Below the pieces are notes generated by a model. The model searched no databases. It saw nothing but the letters and a program-made list of their open reading frames with translations, and was not told the DNA's origin. From assembly GCA_016938175.1 (NCBI GenBank), contig JAFGVE010000039.1:1-64000 (forward strand): a stretch of DNA of 64,000 bases, in the 5' to 3' direction. Positions 10,034-20,100 of the stretch are shown here, piece after piece; within the stretch, counting starts at the first letter, position 1; the number at the start of each line of letters is the position of its first letter. The translations under genes and the position numbers were made by a program. The stretch comes from Campylobacterales bacterium (lineage in GTDB: Bacteria > Campylobacterota > Campylobacteria > Campylobacterales > Sulfurimonadaceae).

Positions 10034-10051
10034 TGAGGAAAATATATATTT

Positions 10052-11392
10052 TTAGAAGAAGAACTGTGATGTGACTTTGATATTCTCTTGTGTGCGCTCA
10101 CCATCTTTTAAAGCACTACCGTATTTATCTTGTTGAAATGTAAGACCAGCTTTAATCGTATTTCCTTTTAAGTACCAATTCACACCGGCAATAGCAGAGG
10201 TAAAGTCATACCCATCTTGTCCCTCAAATTTGTTCCAAGACTCATAACGAACATATGGTGCTATAAAAGCAAGCTCTTCTATAACATACTCACTTGTTGC
10301 ATACCATCCTTGTGAATGTCCTGTTTCAACTGCTACTGTAGATGCATCTTTAACTACACCACCAAAATCAAAGTATTCAGCTTGTACAAAAAGCCCTTTA
10401 TAATGAGCAGAGAGTTCCAAGTTCATTAAAGTATGGTCAATAGTTGTATTTTGCGTACCATTTTCATAGCTAATTTCAGGACTTACCCAGTAAGATGCTC
10501 CAAGGCTAAAGTGCTGTCCTTGTCCAAAGTACGTCTCTGTAACTTCTGTCTCTTCCCAACCATCAAAAGGAGAGAGTTTCACTTTACCACCGTAAAAGAA
10601 TGTCTTCTGTGTCGCCGAATCTGCCAAAGAAGCACCAGTAGCATCTTTCATCTTTCCAGAGTTCACACCATCACCAAAAGCGAGTTGATAGTGTATTTTT
10701 TTCTCCCAGTCACCATACACCTGTGCATTTGTTCCACGACGATTGTGTGTGATGTACTGTGCAGCTTCATCTGCGACTTGCGGTCTGTCATAGTGAATAG
10801 TTCTTGCAGACTTCACTGTCTCAGTACGGGAGACATCTATCTTTGCACGAAAGAGTTTAAAATTTACAAGTGAAGTCTTAAAAGGCTTTTTTATCTGTAC
10901 ATACGCATCTCCAACGTTAAACTGCTCTTCACCCTTATCTTCATAGTTTGCTTTGTCATTACGAACGTCCATTACAAATGAAGTCCATTTGTTAAACCCT
11001 GCTGCAACTTCAAAACGTACACGTCTTAAGTACGCTTCGCTAATACTTTCACTTGGACTTCCATCTGCATAAGAAGTAGCTCTGTTTTCAAACGTTCCTT
11101 GAATACGTACACCTGCTTTTAACCACATATCTGGATTATCTTGTGGTACAAACTTCATGTTGATATGTGTCTCTTTTCCTAAAAGAAATTCAGGAGAGTC
11201 ATCACGCATAATTGTAATACCATTACTTGGTGTCTCCGGCGTAATACCCTTAATCTCACCACTTATCAGAGTACGTCCTTGACCTGCAGATGTAAACACT
11301 TGCCCGTTTGCATCTTGATACAACTCTATAGCACTTACACTACTTGTTATTAGTGTAAATACAGTGGCAACTGAAAGTACATTTTTTTTCAT
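10052..11392 (-). CDS. Outer membrane porin, phosphate-selective porin O/P-like
   Basis: Signal peptide, LKAGVRIQGTFENRA, barrel-like repeats, C-terminal QFFF; shares a Pho-box region with pstS. Confidence 0.75.
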   Translation of the reverse strand: MKKNVLSVATVFTLITSSVSAIELYQDANGQVFTSAGQGRTLISGEIKGITPETPSNGITIMRDDSPEFLLGKETHINMKFVPQDNPDMWLKAGVRIQGTFENRATSYADGSPSESISEAYLRRVRFEVAAGFNKWTSFVMDVRNDKANYEDKGEEQFNVGDAYVQIKKPFKTSLVNFKLFRAKIDVSRTETVKSARTIHYDRPQVADEAAQYITHNRRGTNAQVYGDWEKKIHYQLAFGDGVNSGKMKDATGASLADSATQKTFFYGGKVKLSPFDGWEETEVTETYFGQGQHFSLGASYWVSPEISYENGTQNTTIDHTLMNLELSAHYKGLFVQAEYFDFGGVVKDASTVAVETGHSQGWYATSEYVIEELAFIAPYVRYESWNKFEGQDGYDFTSAIAGVNWYLKGNTIKAGLTFQQDKYGSALKDGERTQENIKVTSQFFF

Positions 11393-11437
11393 TTTTTTTC
11401 CTCATTTTTTTAATTCGGTGACATTTTAGTGTCACTT

Positions 11438-11455
11438 GATTACAAAATGATTACA
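11438..11455 (-). promoter_or_regulatory. Putative Pho box for the porin, with -10 TAAAAT at 11428-11423
   Basis: Minus strand TGTAATC-ATTT-TGTAATC, 9-bp gap, TAAAAT. Confidence 0.75.
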
Positions 11456-11473
11456 ATATTTTCTCTTCATATA

Positions 11474-11491
11474 TGTAATCATTTTGTAATA
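11474..11491 (+). promoter_or_regulatory. Putative Pho box for pstS, with -10 TATACT at 11501-11506
   Basis: TGTAATC-ATTT-TGTAATA, 9-bp gap, TATACT. Confidence 0.78.
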
Positions 11492-11536
11492 TTGCTCTTT
11501 TATACTTCTTCATCAAAATCATATAAAGGTTTACAA

Positions 11537-12541
11537 ATGACAAGAGTTATAAAGCTAGCATTAGCGGCATCAGTGCTATTTAGCGGACTAAGTGCAAACG
11601 AGGTAATTAAAGGAAGCGGTGCTTCTTTTCCTTACAGTGTATATCAAAAATGGATAAAAGCATATAATAAAGAGACCGGCATTAAGATTGACTACATCAA
11701 AAAAGGTTCATCAAAAGGTATTAAAGATGCCCAAGCTCGTGCAGTTGACTTTGCAGGAACAGACAAACCACTTTCTCCAAAAGTTTTAAAACAAAATGGT
11801 CTTTACCAATTTCCTGGTGTTGTTGGTGCAATTACAATGGGTTACAATCTTCCAGGAGTTGATTCACTCAAACTGAGTCGTGCAGCAATTGTTGCTATTG
11901 CTGAGGGAAAAGTATCTTACTGGGATGACGCACTGATTACAAAAGAGAACCAAAATGTAAAACTCCCACATAAAAAACTCACGTTTGTACACCGTGCTGA
12001 TGGAAGTGGAACAACATATAACTTTACATACTATCTTTCTAAAGTATCTAAGGAGTGGAGAACAACATACGGTGCGAAAAAAGCACTTACATGGCCAGGT
12101 GACCACCATATTGGCGGAAAAACAAACTCTGGTGTGGCAGCACTTTTAAAACAAACTCCTTACTCTGTTGGTTACATTGACTACGCAGATGCGGCAAATA
12201 ATGAAATCGCAATGGCAGCCGTTGAGAACCGTGATGGCAAATACATAATACCAACACTCAAATCATTTCAAGCGGCTGCGGCAAAAGCCTCTTTAGATGC
12301 TGCTAAAGATTTTTACTCAATTATTGCAGACCCTAAAGGTGCTGACTCTTACCCAATGGTAGCGGCAACTTTCATACTTTTACCGTCTGAAAAACCTGCA
12401 CAAAACAAAGAGGTTGTGAAATTTTACGACTGGTGTTTTAAAGATGGACAAGAGATTGCAAAAAGTCTTGGTTTCGTTCCGCTTCCAGACACACTTACAG
12501 ATAAAATCAGAGCTTACTGGAGCGCTAAAGGCATTCAGTAA
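11537..12541 (+). CDS. pstS: Phosphate ABC transporter substrate-binding protein
   Basis: IKGSGASFPYSVYQKWIKAY, GSSKGIKDAQARAVDFAGTDKPL, HRADGSGTTYNFTYYLS; ATG at 11537 gives a clean signal peptide. Confidence 0.95.
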   Translation: MTRVIKLALAASVLFSGLSANEVIKGSGASFPYSVYQKWIKAYNKETGIKIDYIKKGSSKGIKDAQARAVDFAGTDKPLSPKVLKQNGLYQFPGVVGAITMGYNLPGVDSLKLSRAAIVAIAEGKVSYWDDALITKENQNVKLPHKKLTFVHRADGSGTTYNFTYYLSKVSKEWRTTYGAKKALTWPGDHHIGGKTNSGVAALLKQTPYSVGYIDYADAANNEIAMAAVENRDGKYIIPTLKSFQAAAAKASLDAAKDFYSIIADPKGADSYPMVAATFILLPSEKPAQNKEVVKFYDWCFKDGQEIAKSLGFVPLPDTLTDKIRAYWSAKGIQ

Positions 12542-12590
12542 GTTTATTTTACTCTCTTAAATAACTTTTATCTTCTCCTTCTCAAAGCCT

Positions 12591-12614
12591 TGCACGTTAT
12601 ACCCTAGACGTGCA
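12591..12614. repeat. Inverted repeat between pstS and the second porin
   Basis: TGCACGT-N10-ACGTGCA. Confidence 0.45.
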
Positions 12615-12697
12615 TCGCAAACTTTCTATATAATCTCCTTTACACTTTTTTTTCACTCTTATTTTAGACTACGGCTAACTTTCCATGGGAGGAAAAA

Positions 12698-14071
12698 ATG
12701 AAAACAGCTTCAAAAATCAAGCTTATTGGTTTAGCCTTACTTGCCTCAAGTTCACAACTGAGTGGCGCAGACTGGTTAACTATACAAGGCTCAGAGCCAG
12801 AATTTGCAGCACCAGAAGGAATCATAGTTCCTAATAGAACGAAACAACCAAAGATATGGGGATTTATTCAAGCAAACTATAGAGCCGACTTCGGAACAGT
12901 AAAAGTCAATCCAGCCGGAATAAATCAAACACCCTTCTCTGTACTCAATCCAAACAATGAGAGTCAATCAGGTTTTAATGTATTTCGTGCTCGTCTTGCG
13001 GCGCGTGGTATGCTTGACGATGAAAATAAAGTCAACTACTTTGTTATGACAGAGTTTGGGAATAATGGTGTGAACAACCTTGGAGGTCACAGCAACGTAG
13101 CTACATACCTAACAGATGCATCCATCACTTTAAAACATGTTCCTTACGCAAATATTCGTCTAGGAAGATTTAAATATCCTGGAAGTGAAGAGGGACTACA
13201 AGCCGTTTTCGTCTCACCGTATGTCTCTTTTACGACAATGACAAATCAGCAGATGCTTGAACGCTCCATTAAACATGTTGGTGCAGCTCAGACAGGAAGT
13301 GCAGCCGGTGGCGCTGCGACTACTCACTACACAAGTACAAGTGTAGACAACCCAATCGGTGCATTTAGAGATACAGGGGTAGAGCTTTTTGACACCTTTA
13401 AATTTGGGGACGACTGGAGTACATCTTATGCCTATATGTACGGAAATGGAACTGGACTTTCAAATGAACTCTCAGGTGAACAGGCAACTCACTATGGGTA
13501 TTTAGCATTAGAACAGACATATGGAGGTAAAGGCTATTTTACCGAAGCAATGAAGTTTTACATCTGGGGACAAACGGGTAAACGCCAGTTACTTTCAAAC
13601 GTTGATGGAGTCATAAACGCAGATAGACTTCGTTATGGACTCGGTATGACCTACTATAACTATGGTCTTCGTTTTGAACTTGAATACATGAAAGCCAAAG
13701 GTATGATTTTTACAGGTCCTAAAGATGTTGATACAGACCCAAATATCAATGATTGGCAATTCCAATATGCAATCGGCGATGAAAATGAAGCCGATGGTGG
13801 TTATGTAAATCTTCAATACGAAATAGTTCCAAAAAAAGTAGAAGTTTTTGGAAGATTTGACTTTCAAAACCGTTTAACTAATGACGAAAAAGCACAACGT
13901 AATTTTACAACAACAACGATTGGAACTTCATACAGATTTAAAGGGGCAACACGTCTTGATGTGAATTACTTGTTTAGAGATGTACAAGCTCCTGGAAACG
14001 TTGCAGCGCAAACAAATGTACTAGACAATATGGGTGACCGCCTTGAAATACAAGTCACAGCACACTTTTAA
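12698..14071 (+). CDS. Outer membrane porin (OprP/OprO-like fold)
   Basis: Signal peptide, GFIQANYRADFG, NVFRARLAARGML, C-terminal IQVTAHF. Confidence 0.7.
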   Translation: MKTASKIKLIGLALLASSSQLSGADWLTIQGSEPEFAAPEGIIVPNRTKQPKIWGFIQANYRADFGTVKVNPAGINQTPFSVLNPNNESQSGFNVFRARLAARGMLDDENKVNYFVMTEFGNNGVNNLGGHSNVATYLTDASITLKHVPYANIRLGRFKYPGSEEGLQAVFVSPYVSFTTMTNQQMLERSIKHVGAAQTGSAAGGAATTHYTSTSVDNPIGAFRDTGVELFDTFKFGDDWSTSYAYMYGNGTGLSNELSGEQATHYGYLALEQTYGGKGYFTEAMKFYIWGQTGKRQLLSNVDGVINADRLRYGLGMTYYNYGLRFELEYMKAKGMIFTGPKDVDTDPNINDWQFQYAIGDENEADGGYVNLQYEIVPKKVEVFGRFDFQNRLTNDEKAQRNFTTTTIGTSYRFKGATRLDVNYLFRDVQAPGNVAAQTNVLDNMGDRLEIQVTAHF

Positions 14072-14083
14072 AAGGAAACAAAG

Positions 14084-14584
14084 ATGAACTGTACAAAATT
14101 AACATCCATACTATTATTAGTTGCTATAATGATAACTCCATCATTGGCACAAAAAGATGCAGATGATACTGTAACGATTGTTTATCAATGTGACTTCGCT
14201 GATCCTAAACGTGTGCATTTATTGCTAAACACTTTAAACAATGTTGTAAAGCATTATCAAACGAACTTCGTCGACTTTGAAGTTAACCTAGTAGCTCTTG
14301 GACCATGTTTACAGTACGTTATGAAAGATTTTAAAGATACCCGTTTTATGAAAAAACCATATATTGACAAAGGAGGGCCTACTGGAGCAGGAACCGCTTC
14401 AAGGCTTAAAATTTTGCAACAACAAGCTGGAGACTCTTTGGAAATATACGCCTGTGGAAACACTATGCAAAACAACAATGTAAAGCCTGAACAAATTGCA
14501 GACAACGTTAAGATTACTCCTTCGGGAATCATTAAAATAGTTGAGCGCCAAAAAGAAGGCTATGCTTACATCAAAATAAAATAG
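14084..14584 (+). CDS. Exported DsrE/DsrF-like family protein
   Basis: Signal peptide; TIVYQCDFADPKRVHLLLNTLNNVVKHYQ...LEIYACGNTMQ resembles DsrE-like folds. Confidence 0.55.
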   Translation: MNCTKLTSILLLVAIMITPSLAQKDADDTVTIVYQCDFADPKRVHLLLNTLNNVVKHYQTNFVDFEVNLVALGPCLQYVMKDFKDTRFMKKPYIDKGGPTGAGTASRLKILQQQAGDSLEIYACGNTMQNNNVKPEQIADNVKITPSGIIKIVERQKEGYAYIKIK

Positions 14585-14601
14585 TGAAACTGAAATAGCA
14601 C

Positions 14602-15585
14602 ATGCAAACTTACCAAAAGTATTTATCTTTTATATTAATAGCCCTGATTCTAATCATTGGCTATTTTTATCTACAAAATAAACAAAATTATGTAGATAAG
14701 GTACATACTGTTTTGGTAAATATTCTCAATAAACAGATAGAAAATGAAAAACTTCAGGCTTTTAACTTTGCCTTTGCTCTCTCCCAAAATGAAACCCTCC
14801 AAGAGTCTCTTTATAATAATGATGCTGCAAAGGGGTATGAAATCTTAAAAGAGCATATGTACGCTTTAGAGATTTTCAGTAATTCAAAAATAAACGCTCA
14901 AATAGTCAAAAAAGACTTTTCAATTTTTGCAAGAAGCTGGGACAATCGTGATGCAGGGCTTAATGTTAAAACCTATAGACCGGATTTGTACGAAATTCTT
15001 AAAAACAAAAGACCACATGTCTCTTTCGAAGCAGCAAGAAAACTAGTCTTAATCGCTTCGATTCCAATTATAAGAGAACATGAGGTAATTGGTTTTATGG
15101 AAGTGATTAAAAGATTTGACTCTCTCAAAGAGAACTTGGCAAATTACGATATGGATTTACTGGTTTTACTCAACTCCAAATATAAAAGACAAGCCGTTTT
15201 ACTCAAAAAACACCCAAAAATAGAAAATATGATAGTGGCAAACGATGGAGCAAACATCGAGCATATAGCTAATTTGCAAAAAATTGGTATATCCAAGCTC
15301 TTAAATCAGGGAAAGATCGAAGATGAACGATACTTCTATTTTTTAAGAGCCATTGTAAACAACAATGGGGATAACATCGGCTCCTTTGTATTAATTATCT
15401 CAAAGAAAAAACTTGCTCTTTTTAGCGCTTTTGAATCACAACTTGACAGTTTGTTTACTTACGCACGAAAAGACTTGTACTATTCAATCCTAAAAAATAA
15501 CGACAGAATGGATAACTTCTCTTCTCTAAATGATAATAACACTTCATCGGACAACTCCAGTATCTCCAGAGGAAAAATAAAATGA
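14602..15585 (+). CDS. Cache-type periplasmic sensor protein lacking a kinase domain
   Basis: Single N-terminal TM followed by Cache-like region (FARSWDNRDAGLNVKTYRPDL...IPIIREHEVIGFMEVIKRFDSL). Confidence 0.65.
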   Translation: MQTYQKYLSFILIALILIIGYFYLQNKQNYVDKVHTVLVNILNKQIENEKLQAFNFAFALSQNETLQESLYNNDAAKGYEILKEHMYALEIFSNSKINAQIVKKDFSIFARSWDNRDAGLNVKTYRPDLYEILKNKRPHVSFEAARKLVLIASIPIIREHEVIGFMEVIKRFDSLKENLANYDMDLLVLLNSKYKRQAVLLKKHPKIENMIVANDGANIEHIANLQKIGISKLLNQGKIEDERYFYFLRAIVNNNGDNIGSFVLIISKKKLALFSAFESQLDSLFTYARKDLYYSILKNNDRMDNFSSLNDNNTSSDNSSISRGKIK

Positions 15586-16244
15586 AAATACTACTACTTG
15601 AAGATGACGCGATTTTACGCGAAAGCATGACAGAATTTTTAGAAACAAAAAATTTCACTGTAGATTGCTACGATACAAGCGATACGGCATTTGACGCAAT
15701 TTTTTCAGATGAATACGACCTTTTACTCCTTGATGTAAACGTGCCTGGAACTTGGAATGGATTTTCTCTAAGAGAGAATCTCTCTTTAGAAGAGAAGCAC
15801 ATTCCCACGATTTTTGTGACCTCTATGTCAAGTGCTGATGCAATGATTCAAGGTTACGCACATGGTTGTTGCGACTATATTAAAAAACCTTTTGACCTCA
15901 CAGAGCTCTATCTTCGGGTCCAACACGCGCTCAAAGCAAACTGTTTTCAAACAAACGACAACTTTTTAAATCTCTCCAGCGAGTGTAAATTTAACCTCTC
16001 TACTTACGAGTTTATAAATAACAACGAAACAATTCCACTCAGTAAGACCGAGAGTAAAATTTTTATTTTGTTTTTAAAAAATAGAAATAAAGTAGTCACC
16101 TTTGAGATGCTTTATGAGCAAATATGGAATAACAATATAGAAGCCACAAATGCAAGAGTACAGGTAAACAACCTTAGAAGAAAACTCCCAAAAGACGTTA
16201 TTAAAAACGTGTATGGACTTGGATATCGCCTTGATTGTCAATGA
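15582..16244 (+). CDS. OmpR-family response regulator
   Basis: Receiver (LLEDDAILRESM...LLLDVNVPG...KKPFD) and wHTH (TNARVQVNNLRRKL...GLGYRL). Confidence 0.88.
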   Translation: MKILLLEDDAILRESMTEFLETKNFTVDCYDTSDTAFDAIFSDEYDLLLLDVNVPGTWNGFSLRENLSLEEKHIPTIFVTSMSSADAMIQGYAHGCCDYIKKPFDLTELYLRVQHALKANCFQTNDNFLNLSSECKFNLSTYEFINNNETIPLSKTESKIFILFLKNRNKVVTFEMLYEQIWNNNIEATNARVQVNNLRRKLPKDVIKNVYGLGYRLDCQ

Positions 16245-17414
16245 GCAAGAGTTTGTAAAAAAGTACAGTCTGATTTATACCTTTATCGTCTCTATCATAC
16301 TGCTTGCCCCCTTATACATCTATGTAAATCACAACATAAAGTTACATGAGACACGAATGCAAATGGAGCTTAACTCCATACAGTAAACATCATAAATCAG
16401 ATGAAAAACTTTGGCAATCATCCAGATGAAACTTTTATATTTCCCCAGCTTCCTCAGAGCCAATCGGGACTTTACAAAAAAGATTTTTCAATCATCCATA
16501 CACAGCTTACAGACACACTTCCATCTTTTATGACAGGCTATCATGCTCTCAAGAGTTCTCGATACCTTATAACGAAACTCCCTTCTAAAAAGTACTTTTT
16601 TGCCGAGTACCTTGTTACAAAAAAAGAGATTTCCTTTTCGTTTATATTTTTTGAAGCCAGTCTCATAGCATTTGGAATTATCACTCTTATTCTCTTACTA
16701 TCATTTTATTTTTTAAAAAATTTTTCTCGTCCTTTTAAACGTATCAATGAAAAACTAGACGACTTCATCAAAGAGTCCATGCATGAGATAAATACACCTC
16801 TAAGCATCATAAACGTAAACGTTGATCTCTTTGATAGTATTCATGGCAACAATAAATATCTCAAACGTATCAAGTCTGCTACAAAGTCACTGGCCACTAT
16901 ATACAACGATATGGATTACCTTATTAAACAAAACCGTATAGAGTATAAAAGTGAAGTTTTATCTTTAAATGCGTTTTTACAAGAGAGGATAAGCTACTTT
17001 GAACATATTTGCCAACTCAAAGAGATAACCATATCTTTTGACTGTAACATCCTTGTAGAGCTCTACTTCAACCCAACAAAACTACAAAGAATAGTCGATA
17101 ATACCCTATCAAACGCCATCAAGTTCTCAAATAATAACTCTAGTATTCATATAACCTTAGGACACAATGGTGATGATGTGGTTCTGAGTATAAAAGATTT
17201 TGGTCAGGGAATGCAAGATCCTCAAAAAATATTTGATAAATACTACAGAGAGGATGACCAAAAACATGGTTTTGGAATTGGCATGAGCATAGTCAAATCC
17301 ATTGTGAACGAATCAGACATTTCGCTTGAAATAAAATCAAAACATTTAGAGGGAAGTGAATTCATCTATACATTTCATAGTTCTATAGTTCCAAAAATAA
17401 GTAACAAGGTGTAA
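16213..17414 (+). pseudogene. Histidine kinase split by an apparent single-base frameshift near 16374-16386
   Basis: Fragment 16213-16386 (M..VNEQEFVKKYSLIYTFIVSIILLAPLYIYVNHNIKLHETRMQMELNSIQ*) in one frame; remainder with MHEINTPL H-box and HATPase motifs in the next frame, open from 16374. Confidence 0.65.
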
Positions 17415-17464
17415 ATAAATTGTTCTCATAACAGCTACAAAACCTCCTTCTCCAAATCATGTTA

Positions 17465-17482
17465 TGTAACCATTAAGTAATC
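17465..17482 (+). promoter_or_regulatory. Putative Pho box upstream of pstC, with -10 TATAAT at 17492-17497
   Basis: TGTAACC-ATTA-AGTAATC, 9-bp gap, TATAAT. Confidence 0.75.
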
Positions 17483-17527
17483 AAATATAAATATAATTTT
17501 CCAGAATTTTTACACGGACGCAAATAT

Positions 17528-18487
17528 ATGGAAAAAATTTTTCAAAAACTAGCCCTTAGTAGTGCAACCTTGGTTTTTGTAATCTTAATTGGTATTTTCC
17601 TTACACTCTTCAGTGCTGCAAAACCGGCAATAGACGAGTTTGGATTTGACTTTATTACAAACCCTGCATGGAACCAAGAAGTAGAGCTAACGACTGAGAC
17701 AACAATTACAGCTCCCATAAACGATGAAATTGTTGATGAAGATGAGATGATAGAAGATGAAGACGGTGTTCTTTTTGAAGATGAAGAGAGCTCACTTACT
17801 AAGACTGTATATGGTGGACTTGTACCAATAGTTGGAACACTTCTGACAACACTTATAGCACTTGTATTTGCCTTACCGATTGCAATGGGAATTGCAGTCT
17901 TTTTAGCAGAGATGGCACCAAAAAATATCTCTTATATAGTTGGTATAGCAATTGAGCTTTTAGCTGCAATTCCTTCTATCATTTTTGGTATGTGGGGACT
18001 TTACTATTTTGCTCCGATAGTTGCGGATTTAGTTGGTGGGTACCAAGTATCTCTTCTGACAGCGGGACTTGTTCTTGGAGTTATGATTCTTCCCTTTATG
18101 GCAGCGATTACAAGAGATAGTATGAACACAACACCAGGTGTTTTAAAAGAGTCTGCCTATGCACTAGGAGCTACTAAATTTGAAGTTATCAAAGATATTA
18201 TCTTCCCATACTCTAAAACAGGTATTATCGGTTCCATTATTTTAGCACTCGGGCGTGCACTTGGTGAGACTATGGCAGTAGCCTTTCTCATTGGTTCTAT
18301 TTTTGCACTTCCAGAAGCGATTAATGACCCTACTATCTCTATTCCAGTTGCAATGGCAAACAACTTTGGTGAAGCAAGCGGTCTTGGAGAGAGTGCACTC
18401 TTTTACTTAGCACTTATTCTATTTGTGATTAGCTTTGGAGTTATCTCTATAGCGAAGTTTTACTTTTTAAAAAGAGGAGCGAAATAG
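17528..18487 (+). CDS. pstC: Phosphate ABC transporter permease PstC
   Basis: ALGATKFEVIKDIIFPYSKTGIIGSIILALGRALGETMAV; precedes pstA/pstB. Confidence 0.93.
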   Translation: MEKIFQKLALSSATLVFVILIGIFLTLFSAAKPAIDEFGFDFITNPAWNQEVELTTETTITAPINDEIVDEDEMIEDEDGVLFEDEESSLTKTVYGGLVPIVGTLLTTLIALVFALPIAMGIAVFLAEMAPKNISYIVGIAIELLAAIPSIIFGMWGLYYFAPIVADLVGGYQVSLLTAGLVLGVMILPFMAAITRDSMNTTPGVLKESAYALGATKFEVIKDIIFPYSKTGIIGSIILALGRALGETMAVAFLIGSIFALPEAINDPTISIPVAMANNFGEASGLGESALFYLALILFVISFGVISIAKFYFLKRGAK

Positions 18488-19291
18488 ATGAGACTTTTAG
18501 TAAATAAAATATTTTTAGCACTCTCTGCTCTTTCTGCGTTTATAGGATTGGCATTTTTGGCATGGATACTTATAACTCTCTTTTTAAAGGGTCTAGGTTC
18601 ATTTCACTTTTCGCTCTTTTTAAATGACCTCATTAACGGAGGACTAAGAAACCTCATTATCGGGCAGTTTATAATGGCTGGACTTGCTGCACTTATGGGA
18701 ATTCCTATAGGAATGATTGCAGGGATTTATCTTCAAGAGTATGGACGCGGAAAGTACGCATCTTTCATTCGTGATTTAAGCGATATTATGATGTCTGCAC
18801 CCTCTATTGTTATTGGTGCTTTCGTTTATGCAGTTATAGTTGTACCAAGTGGTGGGACAAGCGGCTATGCTGGTGCAATCTCTCTCGCTATCATGATGAT
18901 TCCTGTTGTTATAAATACAACAGACAATATGCTCTCTCTCGTACCTCGCGAGCTTAGAGAAGCAGGTATTGCTCTTGGTGCTTCAAAATACAGAGTTATT
19001 TTAGATATTGTAATAAAAGCGGCAAAAGTAGGAATTATGACTGGTATTTTACTCGCCTTTGCACGTATTATAGGTGAGACAGCACCTCTGCTTTTCACCT
19101 CAGAGACTTCTAACTACTTTACACTCGACTTAACACAGAGTTTTCCATCTCTGACCGTAAGTATTTACGATTTGGCAAATGAACCTGAAGAGCGCAGCCG
19201 TGATTTGGCATGGGCAGCTTCATTCATACTGACAGTTCTGGTTTTACTCATAAACCTCGCTGGTAGATTTATAACAAGACATAAAGATTAA
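18488..19291 (+). CDS. pstA: Phosphate ABC transporter permease PstA
   Basis: [48 protein letters not shown]. Confidence 0.93.
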   Translation: MRLLVNKIFLALSALSAFIGLAFLAWILITLFLKGLGSFHFSLFLNDLINGGLRNLIIGQFIMAGLAALMGIPIGMIAGIYLQEYGRGKYASFIRDLSDIMMSAPSIVIGAFVYAVIVVPSGGTSGYAGAISLAIMMIPVVINTTDNMLSLVPRELREAGIALGASKYRVILDIVIKAAKVGIMTGILLAFARIIGETAPLLFTSETSNYFTLDLTQSFPSLTVSIYDLANEPEERSRDLAWAASFILTVLVLLINLAGRFITRHKD

Positions 19292-19302
19292 GGAATAAGA
19301 TT

Positions 19303-20085
19303 ATGGCAATTATGGATATTAAAAAATTCTCTTTTACATACCCGGGTGTAGAACATGCTTCACTAAGAAACATTACACTTCCTATTGAGCAAAACAAGAT
19401 TACTGCTCTTATAGGTCCAAGTGGTTGTGGAAAATCAACACTGCTTCGTAGTATGAATCGTATTCACGATGTATATCCTGGAAATAAGTATGATGGAAGA
19501 ATAGAGCTTTTAGACCTTGAAACAGGTAAGATGAACAATATTCTTGAAATATATAAAGAGAATGACCTCATACGCTTACGTCAACAAGTGGGAATGATTT
19601 TTCAAAAACCTACACCATTTCCAATGAGCATTTTTGACAACGTAGCATATGGACTTAAAATTGCCGGTATGAAAAACAAAACAGAGATAGCTGACAGAGT
19701 TGAGCAAGCATTAAAGGATGGTGCTCTCTGGAAAGAGGTACACGACAGACTAAACAAATCTGCCATGGGACTCTCAGGTGGGCAGCAGCAACGTTTATGT
19801 ATCGCACGCGCCGTTGCGGTCAAACCAGAAGTTTTACTTTTTGATGAACCAACTTCAGCACTTGACCCAATCTCTACGGGAGCTATTGAAGAGCTTTTAG
19901 TTGAACTCAAAAAAGATGTCTCAATCGCCATTGTTACACATAATATGCAACAGGCTTCACGTATAAGCGACTACACTGCGTTTATGTATTTGGGTGATTT
20001 AATTGAGTATGATAAAACAGAGAACATCTTCTTAAATCCTGCAGAGAAGCAGACAGAAGACTACATTACAGGCCGTTTTGGTTAA
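19303..20085 (+). CDS. pstB: Phosphate ABC transporter ATP-binding protein PstB
   Basis: [70 protein letters not shown]. Confidence 0.96.
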   Translation: MAIMDIKKFSFTYPGVEHASLRNITLPIEQNKITALIGPSGCGKSTLLRSMNRIHDVYPGNKYDGRIELLDLETGKMNNILEIYKENDLIRLRQQVGMIFQKPTPFPMSIFDNVAYGLKIAGMKNKTEIADRVEQALKDGALWKEVHDRLNKSAMGLSGGQQQRLCIARAVAVKPEVLLFDEPTSALDPISTGAIEELLVELKKDVSIAIVTHNMQQASRISDYTAFMYLGDLIEYDKTENIFLNPAEKQTEDYITGRFG

Positions 20086-20100
20086 TAAGAGGAGAGAAAT

